A stretch of DNA of 64,000 bases from Moesziomyces globuligerus (Eukaryota; Basidiomycota; Ustilaginomycetes; Ustilaginales; Ustilaginaceae). The notes under the pieces were generated by a model, which was not told the origin of the DNA, made no database searches, and worked only from the letters and a program-made list of their open reading frames with translations. How positions within the stretch are numbered: the first letter of the stretch is position 1; each line of letters begins with the position of its first letter. Position numbers and translations under genes: made by a program. Below are positions 8,514 to 19,858 of the stretch, piece by piece. The DNA is taken from positions 806,001 through 870,000 of the forward strand of contig JARVLF010000016.1 of NCBI GenBank assembly GCA_030849465.1, given 5' to 3'.

Positions 8514-10533
8514 GCGCCATTTGTGCTCTCGCAACATCAAGATACCCCTGCGCACAACTACGGCAGCCAACCTTCGAATCGCGATGGGCGCGAAGCGGCT
8601 CCCCGATATGCCGATCCATCACTGGCCGAGCGCGTCTGATGGCCATCCTCGCCCTTAAGCCAGACACGCAGATCCGGACAATTTCCGGCCAATTTCGCCC
8701 TGGCCAAGCCACTCAGTCAGTGACTGCTCCCAAGCGCGCGGTCAGGTCAGCCATCTTGACGAAAATTTTTGCTCAGTCGTGAGGTTCTGGCTCTCAGCCA
8801 GGCCGCGCGAAGAAGGCTGCCGTGACTCGAGTCGCCGTGCTCATCGGCCTGACCATGCGGAAGCTACGCCAGCAGCATTCGCAGTCTTCAAGGCCAATTG
8901 CAAAGGTAAAGGACATGTCAGCATGCTAGTCGTGGCTCTTTCCGCATCGACCGAAGCGACTCACTCGACACCGACGGGTGGTCAGGCGGAAGACGCATCA
9001 GTGCCAGCAACAGAGCCGACCAAGGCTCAGTTGGCTACAGCGCGCCTGCCCTTGCCTGGCGACTGCGCTCACCGGAAGCAGCTGAGCGCGTCAGCCAGCG
9101 TCTCACGCCAGCCGAAGCCCGTCTCTTCTGGCGAGGCCGTCGTGCAGCAGACCAGGCGCGTCGTGTGGGCAAGGCTGCGAAACTGCCCTCGCCCTTCTCC
9201 GCGTCAGTGGATTAGGCGAAAATCCGAGGAAATTCCGACTCTTCACCCACGCTCAGCGGCCCAATTGCTGCCCAAGGGGGCTGCATCGCGTCGCCCTGCC
9301 CGGGACCCCATTGCCTGACAGCCAGCTCTGGGAATTCGTTCGACCCGACCTCGCACTGGCTGCTGCTGGCTCTTTGCATTTGCAGCCGCAAGCACTCGCC
9401 GATCCTGCCGTGCTTTTTTCGACTTTGGGCGAGCTGCAATTTTCACCCTGATCTCGCTCTTTTCGCGCTCCATTTTCTCTCGCCCTCAGCCAGACCAGCG
9501 CGGTGCTCAGTCGTGTCCACACACGCGCGCCATCTCAGGCCCGTCCTCTGTTGTTTCGCACCGTTTCCCCCCACCCCCCAATTCGAAATCTCCTGCCAAA
9601 ACGCGTCGCCCCCCTACCATCAGCTCGGCCAGGTGTGCAGTCGTATCAGCTCGTCCTTCCCTTACCATCCCCCCCGTATTTGCAGGCCCAGCCTTGCGCG
9701 CGTCTTTTCCTCCTCGCTCGAACATTTCCATCCGCTTCTCACACTTTGAGTTGCTCCTCACCTCCCATCCGACTTGATCTGCCCCTTTTCCGCCTCACAT
9801 CATTTCCCCCTCGCGTCCCTCTCTCACCGCTGTCTTCGCCCTTCTCGGGCTTCCCTTCGCTCGGTCTGGACGGATTCCGTTGGCGCTGGTCCACCCTCTC
9901 TACATCTGAGCGTGCCTTCCGTTTCGCCATCCACATCCTCCCCTCCTTTGACACTCTTCGCCCATCCCTCCCTTCCGCCCGCTTCACCAGCGTCCTTGAC
10001 CCTCGTTTCGGACGTTCCTTTTTCTTCTACTCGACCCTGCTTGATCCGTTAATTTCGTGTGGTCGACCTCACTTTCTCCTTAGGCCGTCGCCATCGTCTC
10101 GGCGCCTTTGCCAGCTACTTCGTTGAAGCTGGTCTCCTCCAAATTCTCGTTACTTGTCATCGAGTAGCGGCCGCCTTCCGTGCAACATTCCGGTTTTCCT
10201 TGTACACTACTAGCTGGCTCCACTGCGGCCTACATACCCCCACCAAAATCGTCGTCGTCGCCATCAGCATCGTCCTCTCCATTTTAACGACTCGCCGCCG
10301 TCATCACCATCCTTGTTCGTCGTCGGCTTCACCATCCACTTTGGCCATCTGAGGCTCATCCATCGCCAAGCTCATCACTGGAGCGGACATCGACCTCCTT
10401 CCTCCATAGCCTTCCGTCCCAGCCCGGCGATCCCTCATCGTCATCGCGTTCGTTTGCTTCCGTCGTCGCCAACGGTGCCCTCACATAATTTGGATGGGCT
10501 CGTCGGCAACGATCTGACTCGTCACCATTCGGC
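8514..10533. other. 2-kb gene-free region upstream of EPL1, pyrimidine-rich in its second half
   Basis: No protein family, tRNA or repeat could be recognised. From about 9480 to 10330 the plus strand is rich in CT and C-runs, as often seen in fungal promoters and 5' leaders; it probably holds the EPL1 promoter and untranslated leader. The small open frames here (for example 8779-9318 and 9503-10126) have no recognisable motif. Confidence 0.5.
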
Positions 10534-13500
10534 ATGGCGAGAGGCGTGGCTCCCGTCCCCGCTGCGACGTCGTCCAGCAGAGTCAGGAACAAGAAGCTCT
10601 CATACAGGCAGAAGCGTAAGTGCCATCACCCATCCTGATCCGCCCCTGAGCAGTCTGCACATCTGCAGGCTGCAGGCCGTGCTGCCATCTGCTGCCGCGT
10701 GCATCCGTGCTGACCATCCCAATTTCCGCTTTTTCTAAAATCCCCCTCGCCTTCGCATTCCGCCCGCAATTTCCAACACAATTTCCGCTTTCCGTCGCCA
10801 CCAATTCGCGCTCGTCATCATCCGATACCCGCTCGTCGCGATCATCCGCCTTTTAATATTTTCTCAATCTGGTGTCACTCTCACCAAATCCCGTTTTCGC
10901 ACCACATCGACTCCACCCTTTCGACTTCTGCTTCCTCAACATTCAACACCAACCCAATCCGCGTTTGCTGCTGCGCAATCGGCATTCCGTCGTCGCCACC
11001 ATCAACATCCTTGCCTCGCCCATTTGTTCCATCCACTCACGCGCTCGACTCTCAAATCGTTCGTCCACTTCGCCACCTGTTGCATCTGCATCGCCTCTGC
11101 ACACCCACAGTATGCGTTCAACGTGGTTCGCATCTGCTGAATGCCGCCACTTCGGTGGTGGCAGGGCCCGAGCCCGAGTTTGAAGGTCAGGAACACGCAC
11201 AGGATTCCAACCTCGGTGTCGACGCCAGCGAGATCTCGGAACACCATCTTCAGGCCGCGCTCTCCTCCAACCAGCTCGCGACGTCCGAAAGCAACGCGAA
11301 TGCTGAGGCGGTCAAGGCTGCCTACAGCATTCCTGTGCCTGATGCGCACGGCACGCTGTCCAACTCCGAGTTCGCGCAGCTCTACCCTTCCGGCGTCTAC
11401 TCGGATCCCGTCACCTACATCCGCTTCACCGACACAGTCGAAGACTGCATCAAAGGCCCCAGCTATGACATGGACGAGGATGATCAGGACTGGCTTGAAA
11501 CCCGTAATGCCAAGGCGCAGGAGGCTTTGACGGCCGCTATTCGAAGCACCAAGACAGGACCTCTTGCGGGCAGCGGCGCCAAGGGCAAGGCCAAGGAGAA
11601 GTTGCGCGAAGAGGCCATCGAAAAGCTCGTCGCGGAAAACCAGGGAAGCTACCGGTTGATGTCGGAGGACCAGTTCGAGATGATCATGACCGTCTTCGAG
11701 CAGGTCACCGCCGAACAGGTGCCATTCTTACACCTCGACGTCACAAAGGTCCCGACCTGTGAGGAGCTGATCGCCTACTTTGATCCGACATCCTCGATCT
11801 CGGCCTTGGCTCAGCCGGATCTCCCCGAGTTGAGCTGGGAGAAGACCGTCTCCAGCTCTAGCTCGAGCTCGAGCTCCTCCTCCCAAGCTCGCCGTCCTTC
11901 CATCGCCGCATTCAGGTCCACCGGCTCCTCATCCTCTCCTTCCGAATGGTCGCCGGTCAACCCTTACAAGAACCTGGCCGATCTGAAGAGCCTCGCAACG
12001 GTCGTCTATCCACACTGGAAGAGCCGCCGCGAGGATCGCGAAGGTCGAGCGGTCACCCCCTTCCTCAACTTTGACGAGACCAACGACAATGACCCCTACG
12101 TCTGCTTCCGCCGACGTGAAGTCAAGCAGATCCGCAAGACGCGAAAGACGGATGCTCACCACATCGAGAAGATGATCCGTCTTCGCGCCGAGCTCGAACA
12201 TGCTGTGGCATTGACCGAGCTCATCGCACAACGAGAGAAGACGAAACGCGCTTCGTTGCGGCAAAGCCGGGAATGCTGGGAGAACGTAAAGGATCTCATG
12301 GACATCAAGCGACAGTGGGGCATCGTCGGCCCGCAACAGGGTCTGGAAGACGAAGAGCTCATCTCCGGCGAGCGCAGGGATGCAGCACAGTCGGCTTCGG
12401 GACCCGCGAAAAAGAAACGCAAAGCCGACGAAGCCGCCGCGACGATCAAGCTTGCTGGCCGCAAGTCACGCACAGGCGAGGGCGATGGAGCGTCTGCCGC
12501 CGCCTCGTCTGCGGGCGTCTCGGGCATGGGCTCTGCGATCCTCGAGCGCGTACATGCAGTACAGGCGTACATCGAGCGGGAATGTCTTCGCAAGGCCGAC
12601 TCCGATCTGGGGTGGGAAGAGGGCAGCGATGCAGCCTTCCAGCCCATCCCAGCGCCAGCGCCTCTGCGCGCCTTTCGACCCATTCACACCGAATCGTCCG
12701 ACGACCCGCTCCCGTTCTCCCCTCTCTCGACGCGTGCTGGCCGTCCTCCCTCCTTCCGCAGACGCCTCGGCCGTGGTGGACGCGTCTTCCTCGACCGACG
12801 CCTACCTATTCCGAGCCCTGTTCCGACAAGCCTTTCCGACTGGCCTCGCTACGGCCGCACAAGGTCCGAGCTTCCAGGCACAGAATCATTGCCGCAGTCT
12901 TCGACTCGTTCGGCCGACGCCCAGGCGAGCTCGTCCACGTCGGGGCTTCCGGATGCCACCGTCGTCCCGTCGACCCAGTCTGGCAAGAAGGCATTGATGG
13001 GACCTTTCGCATTCTCACCAGATCTGCATCCGCAATTGCTCGCATCGACAACGCATCCCTCTGTTCAATCGGTACTCAACCAGAGCGACGATGCCTTTGG
13101 CGGTCCCTTCGCACGCAGTGGTCCTTTTGCTGGTCCTTCCGCCTCCGACTCGCATGACGAAGTCACTGGTTCGCAGCACTCGGATGCGTCCAGCACGTCG
13201 TCCGATTCCAGCGAGCGATCGCGCCTCAGCGGCATTTCCGTTGGTGTTGTGAGCACCCAGGCCACTGAGGTTGGTGACATCGACATGCTCGGGCTCGACG
13301 AGGAGCGCCAGAAGGATGGCGACGAGCGGGCTCGCGCTTCCAGCGACAGCGACGTTTCTGAAGACGAACACTCGGACCCTGAACGCGAGCTGCAACGCTG
13401 GGTTAGGATGGAGGAGAGGTGGAGGTACGATGACGAGGCAGGGCGCTTCGCCGGTCTAGGTCTCACTGCGCTCGGAGGCATGGAAGACGATGACGAGGCC

Positions 13501-14289
13501 GTCCTCGATGATTTCGACCAAAAGTTCATGCGATACAGGATGACGCTGCTCGAGGAAGCCGATCTGCTCAAGTTATCGACGGATCTCACGAACCTGCAAC
13601 AAGCACAGGCTGCTGCGGAAGCCCCGCCTCCCAAGCCCGCGGGCTACGTGGACCAGCCCGCATCCGCAACGTCATCTGCTGCTGTGGCAAGTGCTATCGC
13701 GTCGTCCGCAAAGGCCAACGTCGTGCCTGCTGCCGTCGCGCCTGCCACCCTGCCGGGTCTGCCAACCGCGGCCACGTTGCCAATGCCCTCGGCGGCGCGG
13801 ACCGCCGCGGCGACGGGCGGAGGTGGCTCGCAAAGCGCTTTGCAGGCGCAGCAGTTGCAGGCTCAGCAGCAGCAGCTGCAGATGGCCATCTTGCAACAAC
13901 AGCAGCAACAGCAAGCTGCCGCAGCTGCGGCTCAAGCGCAGGCTCAGGCTCAGGCTCAGGCGCAAGCAGCCGCCGCAGCGGCTCAGGCCCAAGCTCAGCA
14001 AGCCGCACTGTTGCAGCAACAAAAGCAGCAACAGCAGCTCCAACAGCAACAACAGCAGCAGATGCAGCAACAGTCGCAGGTGCAACCACAAGCGCAGCAG
14101 CAGCAGGCTCAATCCATGCAGGCTCAACAAGCTGTGCCGCAGCAGCAGCAACAGCTGCCGCAACCGTTTGGCAGTCAGATGATGTCGATGTCGCACAGCA
14201 ACTCGCAGCAAGCTCAGCTGGCGGCATTTGCCGCAGCGCAGCAGCAATTGCAAGCCGCCCAACAGGCCGCGGCCCAGCAACAACAACAA

Positions 14290-14321
<32 letters not shown>

Positions 14322-15600
14322 GCAACGACGGCTGAGCGGCGTGCAGGGTCAGCAACAGCAACCGCAACCGCAACAGATCGGGCTGCCTGTACAGATGCAG
14401 ATGCAGATGCCGATCCAGCTGCAGATGCAACTGCAGATGCAAATGGCTGCCGCTGCCGCGCAGGGTCAGACTCAGTTGCTTGGCCAGTCCATGCCATTCG
14501 ATGCCACGTCCATCCAGGCTCAGATGCAGCAGGCGCAGCAACAGCTGGCGAGGTCGATGCCGGCCCAGAGCATGGCACACTCGTCACCGATGCAATCGGC
14601 TGCGTTCACGGTACCCAACCCGCAGCCTTTCGGGATGAATCTGAGTCTCAACATGAACGGCAATGCGGGCAGTCCGCCGATGCAACACGCAAGGGTAAGC
14701 TCACAGCCACAGCAACACGTCGGCCGCACCTCGGCATCACCTGTCTCATCAGCGGCTAACGGACAAAATCCTGGTCGGACCGCGCCTTCGCCCGTCATGC
14801 AAGCAGGGATAGTCATGCCGCAGCAGCAACAGCAGGTGGGGCAGCAGGGGCAGCAGGGGCAGCAAGGCCAGCAGGCCGGAGCGCTCAACCTCAACCTGAG
14901 CCTTGCAGCTGCGCAGATGAAGAACGGCGCGCCCAACTTGCAACAGTTGCAGGCGCTGCAGCAGGCTCAGATGCTGCAAGCGCAGCAGGGCCAGCAGGGC
15001 AACCTGAATGCCGCCCAGCTCATGGCGATGAAGGCGGCGCTGGCGCAGAATGCCAATCTGCAGCTGCGCCTGCCTCCCAATCGGGCTCTGCAGATTGCGC
15101 AACAGGCTGCTCAGGCAGCAATGGGCGCGCAACAACAGCAGCAGCAACAGCAGCAACAGCAGCAGCAGCAGGGCCAAGCGGGCAGCAACGCCTCGAATCA
15201 GGGCTCGCCTGCCATGTCGCGAGCCTCGACGGCCGGCTCGCCTCGTTTCGCAGCCAACGGCATCAACGGAGCAATGCCTGGTAGCTCGCCCGTGCAGAAT
15301 GGCACGACGGCGACGACAAACGCGACCAACTCGCCGTCTCCGCAGATCTCGGCGGCGAATCGAGCGGCAATCGCGGCGGCAACGAACGCTGCCAACGCCA
15401 AGATGATGGGCCAGTCGCCCGTCTCGTACCACGCCTCGCCCGTGCAGGCCAACCTGAGTCTGCAGGTCTCGCAGCAACAACAGATCAAGAACGCTGCAGC
15501 AGCAGCCGCTGCTGCGGCGGCCGCTGGTGCCAACGGCGGCGCTGGTGCTGGGTCGCCACATTTGGCAACAAGAGCCTCGCCCCAGACGCAGCAGGGCTGA
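10534..15600 (+). CDS. EPL1: Enhancer-of-polycomb-like protein 1, NuA4 histone acetyltransferase subunit
   Basis: Two exons, 10534-10615 and 11111-15600, are joined in phase across a 495-nt GTAAGT...CCCACAG intron, giving 1523 aa. Exon 1 encodes MARGVAPVP...SYRQK, matching the basic start of Epl1 proteins; no equivalent start exists in exon 2. Epl1 scaffolds the NuA4/Piccolo complex, linking the Esa1 catalytic subunit to nucleosomes. Visible EPC-N landmarks are EHHLQAALSS, IPVPDA, TVEDCIKG and YDMDEDDQDWL, then YPHWKSRREDREGR and NDNDPYVCFRRREV, followed by the coiled helix around HHIEKMIRLRAELE. A second conserved segment lies near 13400-13600 (WVRMEERWRYDDE). The last 650 or so residues are glutamine- and alanine-rich and disordered, much longer than yeast Epl1, and are a likely site of length variation. 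Confidence 0.92.
13843..15175 (+). repeat. Interrupted CAG/CAA (polyglutamine) tracts in EPL1
   Basis: Mixed CAG/CAA/GCT/GCG codons encode polyQ and polyQ/A tracts. The purest runs are near 14275-14327 and 15130-15173, with others at 13860-13915 and 14020-14110. CAA interruptions are frequent, which normally stabilises such tracts. Confidence 0.85.
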
Positions 15601-16142
15601 TCGTTCGCTTTTCACCACCTCTCCCCACATCTTCGAACAAATGTCTCGTTCGCCTTCGTTTCTCCCCCTCCCGTGTTTATACCTCTTTGTGCTTTTGGTG
15701 GCAAGGGTGCCAAGTTTTTCCGCTCGTACAGAAACTGCGAACTTGACTCGATTGATCGACGGGGCGGTGTTGGCGTGTGAAATGCGGGCGAACAGGGGGA
15801 AGCAGCACAGAGTCGAGGAGAGCAGCCGTAAGGACGCTGTCGTGTAGGATGGTGCTGAAGGTCACCGAGCACTTCAGGACTGCAGGACCGTGTGGCCTTA
15901 GGGATGGGAGAGAGAGAGTGACAGACGGAAGACTGGGACGGCAGGCGTCGATGGGATGGCGCCGACGACTTGTACCACACATGTGTAGTGGTAGTGCGGA
16001 TCGTCTCACTGGGTGCGCACAAGGTGTGTGACCGGCCAAGGGGAATGGAGATCAAACGAGAACAGCAGTGATGGGATTCTGGGACGAGAGATATATAGAA
16101 ACGACAGTACGACGGGAGTTCAAGGGGGGAAGGGGTTTGGTG
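15601..16142. other. Intergenic between convergent EPL1 and CK2-beta genes
   Basis: These 540 bp hold the 3' flanks of two convergent genes. A purine-rich stretch with GAGAGAGAG lies near 15908 on the plus strand. No gene, RNA or repeat was recognised. Confidence 0.6.
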
Positions 16143-17152
16143 CTAGACCTGGTCGATTTCTTCGAGGGAATGAGGCCGCATACGGATCCACTTCATCCTC
16201 GGGCCGGTCTTTGCGTATTCCGAGACCTTGAAACCGTAGATCTTTGGCGTGTAGATTCTTGCGTAGGGGATTCTTTTACCGAGTTGATCGGGTTGGATGG
16301 TCCTATGCACCGGTTTCTGCTCCTTGTCCAGTTTGGGTTCTTGGTACTGCAACGTCGATGAATCCGCGGTATTCTTCGGAGCGATGATGCTAGGAAACAG
16401 ATCGCGATAACACTGGTAGAGCAGATGCGGAAACGTGGTGCCGAAAAACGCACCGTCCACACCGTGGAATCGTGAACTCGGAGGCGAGTAGTTGTCGATA
16501 CAGTTCGGACAGAACAACTTGACCGTATCCAACCCCGGCAAATCACTCCTCCCACAAGGCAACACAGGATGAGAGTGACAGAACACACGAGGACAGTAAC
16601 CGAAATGTCCCGCCTCGTACTTGTCCACCATCTGCTGCATCCCATGCCTCGTCAAAATATACCGCTGATGAATCAGCCCGTACAGAAGCTCGGCAGACGA
16701 CTCGACGATCGAAACATCGGGGATCTTGAGCGAATCCTCCTCGGGCGGCTCCACGTCCAAGATCATCTCGAGCGCCTCCTTGTAGAACGGCACCAAAGCG
16801 TTGAGCCCCGTCAGGTTAAAGTCGTCCTCGATAAAGTCCTCCCCCACTTCGGCAAAGTACTCGTGCCCCGGCAACGAACAGAACCACGAAATCCACGTCA
16901 GCGATTCGGTCCCACTCTCGGACGGCGACTCGGATTCTACAAGCCAGAAAAAAGCATCTAGTCAGCAATCATTGCAAAACCCCCTGTTTTCCTTCTAGCG
17001 TAAGGATGGAGTAGCGTACCATATTCGTCTTCGAACTCGCCAAACTTGACGTCTTCGTCTTCCTCCTCCTCGTCCTCCTCGATCTGGTCCGCCGCGGCGT
17101 AGGGGACGTCGTCCTCGAGCGGATCGTCGCGTCCGCGCAGATTCGATGCCAT
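16143..17152 (-). CDS. ckb1: Casein kinase II regulatory (beta) subunit
   Basis: Two exons on the minus strand, 17152-17020 and 16936-16143, flank an 83-nt intron (donor GTACGC, branch TGCTGAC, acceptor TTGTAG), giving 308 aa. The beta subunit dimerises through a zinc ribbon and tethers the catalytic alpha subunits of CK2. Exon 2 carries the family core: TWISWFCSLPGHEYF, EDFIEDDFNLTGL, and the zinc-binding cysteines in CPRVFC and FCPNC, separated by about 25 residues. YSPPSSRFHGVDGAFFGTTF follows. Exon 1 encodes an acidic N-terminus (EEDEEEEDEDVKFGEFED), so the extension before the core is longer than in animals. The splice junction restores the reading frame exactly (G|AA, Glu). Which yeast paralogue (CKB1 or CKB2) it corresponds to is not decided by sequence alone. 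Confidence 0.93.
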
Positions 17153-18015
17153 TCTCCCGCTGTCTTTCCCGAATCGCGGTGCTGCTTCCACGGCTGTGTG
17201 CTTGTGTCGACAAAAGTTACTCAACCGAAGTGCAGTAGTGCAGATGTCGGAGGTAGAGGTAGCAGGGGTTGGTGGAGCTCGTGCGGGTTCTACGTCGATG
17301 GATCGATGGTTGTTCGCGGAGAGACGAGGCGTGCCGAAAGGGTGGATCAACAGCCGGAGAGAGTCGAGATGGGGTGTCTGCACGTGCGTCTGGCGTTCAG
17401 GTGGCCGAGAGGTGCGGGAGGCGCGTCCGATGCGTGCGTGCGGGATGGAAAGATGGTGTCGAGCGTGGATAAGAGACGAGGGTCGATGAGTCGAGAGATC
17501 AACGAGCAAGCCTGCCAAGGCTTCTGCATATTTTGCGACGAGCGCCAGCGCTTTGACAGCCAGCTTCCGAGAGCGAATTTTTAGGACAAATATGTTAGAC
17601 CTTCGACAGTCAAGCTCGGGCATGTGCGTACACTCAGCACAGACCGATCCGGCAGCCTTGGCCCACTGGGGCTTGCAACTCACCTAGCCATTACCCCAAG
17701 ATTGCATCACAACCCCACTCTACAACGAGGCACAGAACCACACCAGAGCCAGATCGACAGCTCGGGGATCCGTCAGAGAACGTAGAGGTCTTTCACATTG
17801 TGACCAGACCGGACGGGGCGAAACCGCGAGATGATACAGGGCCATGGCTACATGTGGCAAATAAGGTGCTTATGTACAAGGGAGGAGAAGGGAATCGTTC
17901 TGGGAGGATGGCGCCACACGAGCGTGCATTGTCACTGGCGCGCTGCTAGCTCCGTTCTGCAGCAGCACAACCGAGGCTGACGCTGGCGACTGAATTGCAC
18001 ATGGAGGCGAACGAT
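17153..18015. other. Intergenic: CK2-beta promoter and PHO88 3' flank
   Basis: About 860 bp. An AATTTTT motif lies near 17576. No RNA gene, repeat or supported ORF was recognised; small open frames at 17196-17584 lack any recognisable motif. Confidence 0.6.
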
Positions 18016-18682
18016 TTACTCGTCCTTCTTGCCGGAACCGGCGCGCTCAGCCTCCTTGATGGCGGCCTTGTCGGTCTGGGGACCGGCCTGGCCGGCGGCG
18101 CCAAAGAGACCAGGGGGAGCCTTGAAGGGGCGCTTGAGGTCGCCGGTGGCGGGCTGGCCCCAGATCCAGATCTTGGCCATGTTGGACTCGAAGGCGTTCT
18201 TGAGGGGGAGGATGGACTGGATGACGAGGGGGTTGGTGTATCCGAGGTAGAGGTGCATGAAGCCGACCATGGCGCAGCCCATGAGGATGCCGCGGGTGGA
18301 CTTGGAGATCTCGGCGAGGTCGTAGTCGCGGTTGGTGGTGGTGACCAGCTCGCCGGGTTCCTGGGACATGGGGTTCTTGGCGTTGACGTACTTGATGACG
18401 GTGAGGTCGTTGGCCTTCTTGACGCGCATCGAGCAGAAGTAGTACACGGCGAGGCAGAGGAGCTGGACGGCGACGTAGCCGGCGCGGGCGTAGGTGATGT
18501 ACTCGGGCTTGTCATCGAACGGAATGCGCTTGGCGACCTGCATGGCGCCAAACATAAAGGCCTGGACTCGGTAGAAACGAGAAGGAGCGAATCGTCAGCA
18601 CGCTTTGCTCGACTCTGGATGCGCAATTTCGAGCGAGTGGCAAAGGAGTGATGCTTACCATGTTTCCGATAGCTGCGCTCAT
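18016..18682 (-). CDS. PHO88: PHO88/SND3 family ER membrane protein
   Basis: An 8-codon first exon (18682-18659, MSAAIGNM) and a main exon (18561-18016) are separated by a 97-nt GTAAGC...TCCAG intron in phase 0, giving 189 aa. Pho88/Snd3 is an ER membrane protein of the SRP-independent (SND) targeting route, first named for an effect on phosphate uptake. The family core is clear: FGAMQVAKRIPFDD, a hydrophobic segment AVQLLCLAVYYFC, KYVNAKNPM, LVTTTNRDYDLAEI, a second hydrophobic segment MGCAMVGFMHLYLGYTNPL, and WGQPATGDLKRPFKAP. The start inside exon 2 (MFGAMQ) would delete the membrane-anchoring N-terminal residues; exon 1 supplies them and fits the family length. The C-terminus is a short charged tail (SGKKDE). 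Confidence 0.92.
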
Positions 18683-19299
18683 GATGAAGAATGCACTCGC
18701 GAGAGCGGTGGGTGAAGATGAGGGAGGATGGTGGGGATGGTGTTGGAGGGAAGGGAAGGGTCCGAGCTTCTCGGGCGCGGTTGGGTGCGGAGAAGATCCA
18801 GGCTGGAAGGAATTGAGCTTTGCGGCTGCATTCGCAGCTTGGCTGTACAGTAGCTTGGCTGGGGCGCCGTGCCCGCTTGCGTGGCCGCTCGGCGCCGCGC
18901 CGTGTGATTCGCCGTTTGCGGAAGCGGAAGTGGAATGGCCGACCGAGCAGACGTGGAACGCGTGCCCGGCTGAGCTCGTTGACTGCGTGCTCGAGAATTG
19001 CATTTCAACTCTGACCCTGAGTCTCCACTTCGCCACGCCACGCCACCGCACCGTGCCCGCCAACCACGCTTGGTCGCCCGACTTCTTCGACCTTCCCTTT
19101 GACGTTGGGTTATCGCCCGCCGCCCTCGCAAACTTGTCCCTCTTCATCCTCGACCATCCAGCTTGACTCGATCATATGAAGCAGCAAACCTTCACTTTGA
19201 GAATCCGCGCCTGCATTGTGTCGTCCGCAGATACGCAGTGTTCATTGACCGAGGACCTGACTTTTGCGATATATGTATGCCTACCAGCGATCGATCATC
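18683..19299. other. Intergenic: PHO88 promoter and 5S 5' flank
   Basis: About 615 bp. It includes the PHO88 promoter, transcribed leftward. Apart from the TATA-like box described separately, nothing was recognised. Confidence 0.6.
19269..19276 (+). promoter_or_regulatory. TATA-like box about 30 bp upstream of 5S rRNA
   Basis: The sequence ATATATGT at 19269-19276 sits 24-31 bp before the inferred 5S start. Upstream TATA elements near -30 are used by RNA polymerase III genes in some fungi (Schizosaccharomyces pombe, Neurospora 5S). Function here is inferred from position only. Confidence 0.5.
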
Positions 19300-19417
19300 A
19301 TCTGCGGCCATAGAACCTTGAAAGCACCGCATCCCGTCCGATCTGCGAAGTTAAGCAAGGTATCGCCTAGTCAGTACTGCGGTGGGGGACCACGCGGGAA
19401 TCCTAGGTGCTGCAGTT
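19300..19417 (+). rRNA. 5S ribosomal RNA
   Basis: These 118 bp match eukaryotic 5S rRNA throughout: AAAGCACCGCATCCCGTCCG, ATCTGCGAAGTTAAGC, GGGGGACCACGCGGGAATCC and the closing GGTGCTGCAGTT. The first and last bases form helix I (ATCTGC with GCAGTT, with the usual T-T mismatch at pair 2), so the ends are well placed. The internal control region is intact. A T7 run follows directly. The gene stands alone between protein-coding genes, so 5S is dispersed here, not (or not only) within the rDNA unit. Confidence 0.97.
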
Positions 19418-19418
19418 C

Positions 19419-19425
19419 TTTTTTT
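19419..19425 (+). terminator. RNA polymerase III T-run terminator
   Basis: Seven consecutive T residues on the plus strand begin two bases after the 5S end, as expected for Pol III termination. Confidence 0.85.
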
Positions 19426-19858
19426 GCGACTCCATGTGAGGTGTTAGACTCCAGTTCCTGGCAGCTTTGGCACAAGCTCACAGCTGCAGGCCGGCTTGAT
19501 CGAGGCTGAAATTTTTTATGGAGCGGGCTGCTGAGCGCAGCTGAGCCCTTCACCGGAAGACGGAATGAAGCACAGCAAGAGCTGGCGGAGTGCTGTTAGT
19601 CAATCAGACACACGGGCGGCTCCTATGAGGTCGAGTCGCAAGACGCAGGCCCGCTTGATTCCGACTCTGAGAAATCTCGTGATCTCCACTTGAGACTTGG
19701 CCTCATCTCGACGAGCCCGACGACACGCACCGATCTTCTTCACCATCCTTGATCGCATCCTCATCCACAATTGCATCGCATCTGAAGGCAGCTCTTCCCA
19801 CGCTCACCACGCCGACAATCGATCCCACCCGCATCTCGCTACATACACACACTTCAAC
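19426..19858. other. Intergenic: TOM22 promoter and leader
   Basis: About 430 bp between the 5S terminator and the TOM22 start. AAATTTTTTA occurs near 19509. No ORF or RNA was recognised. Confidence 0.6.

Noticed and set aside
8779..9318. 179-aa open frame downstream of FCF2
   Set aside because: No recognisable domain, a non-ATG start and atypical composition; a chance frame in GC-rich sequence.
9330..9350. Possible tRNA B-box-like TTCGACCC
   Set aside because: No matching A box or cloverleaf could be drawn. The same holds for a GGTTCTAATC near 29270.
14275..14327. Polyglutamine tract read as a transposon or recent insertion
   Set aside because: It is in frame, interrupted by CAA codons and surrounded by similar Q/A-rich sequence, so it is ordinary low-complexity coding DNA.
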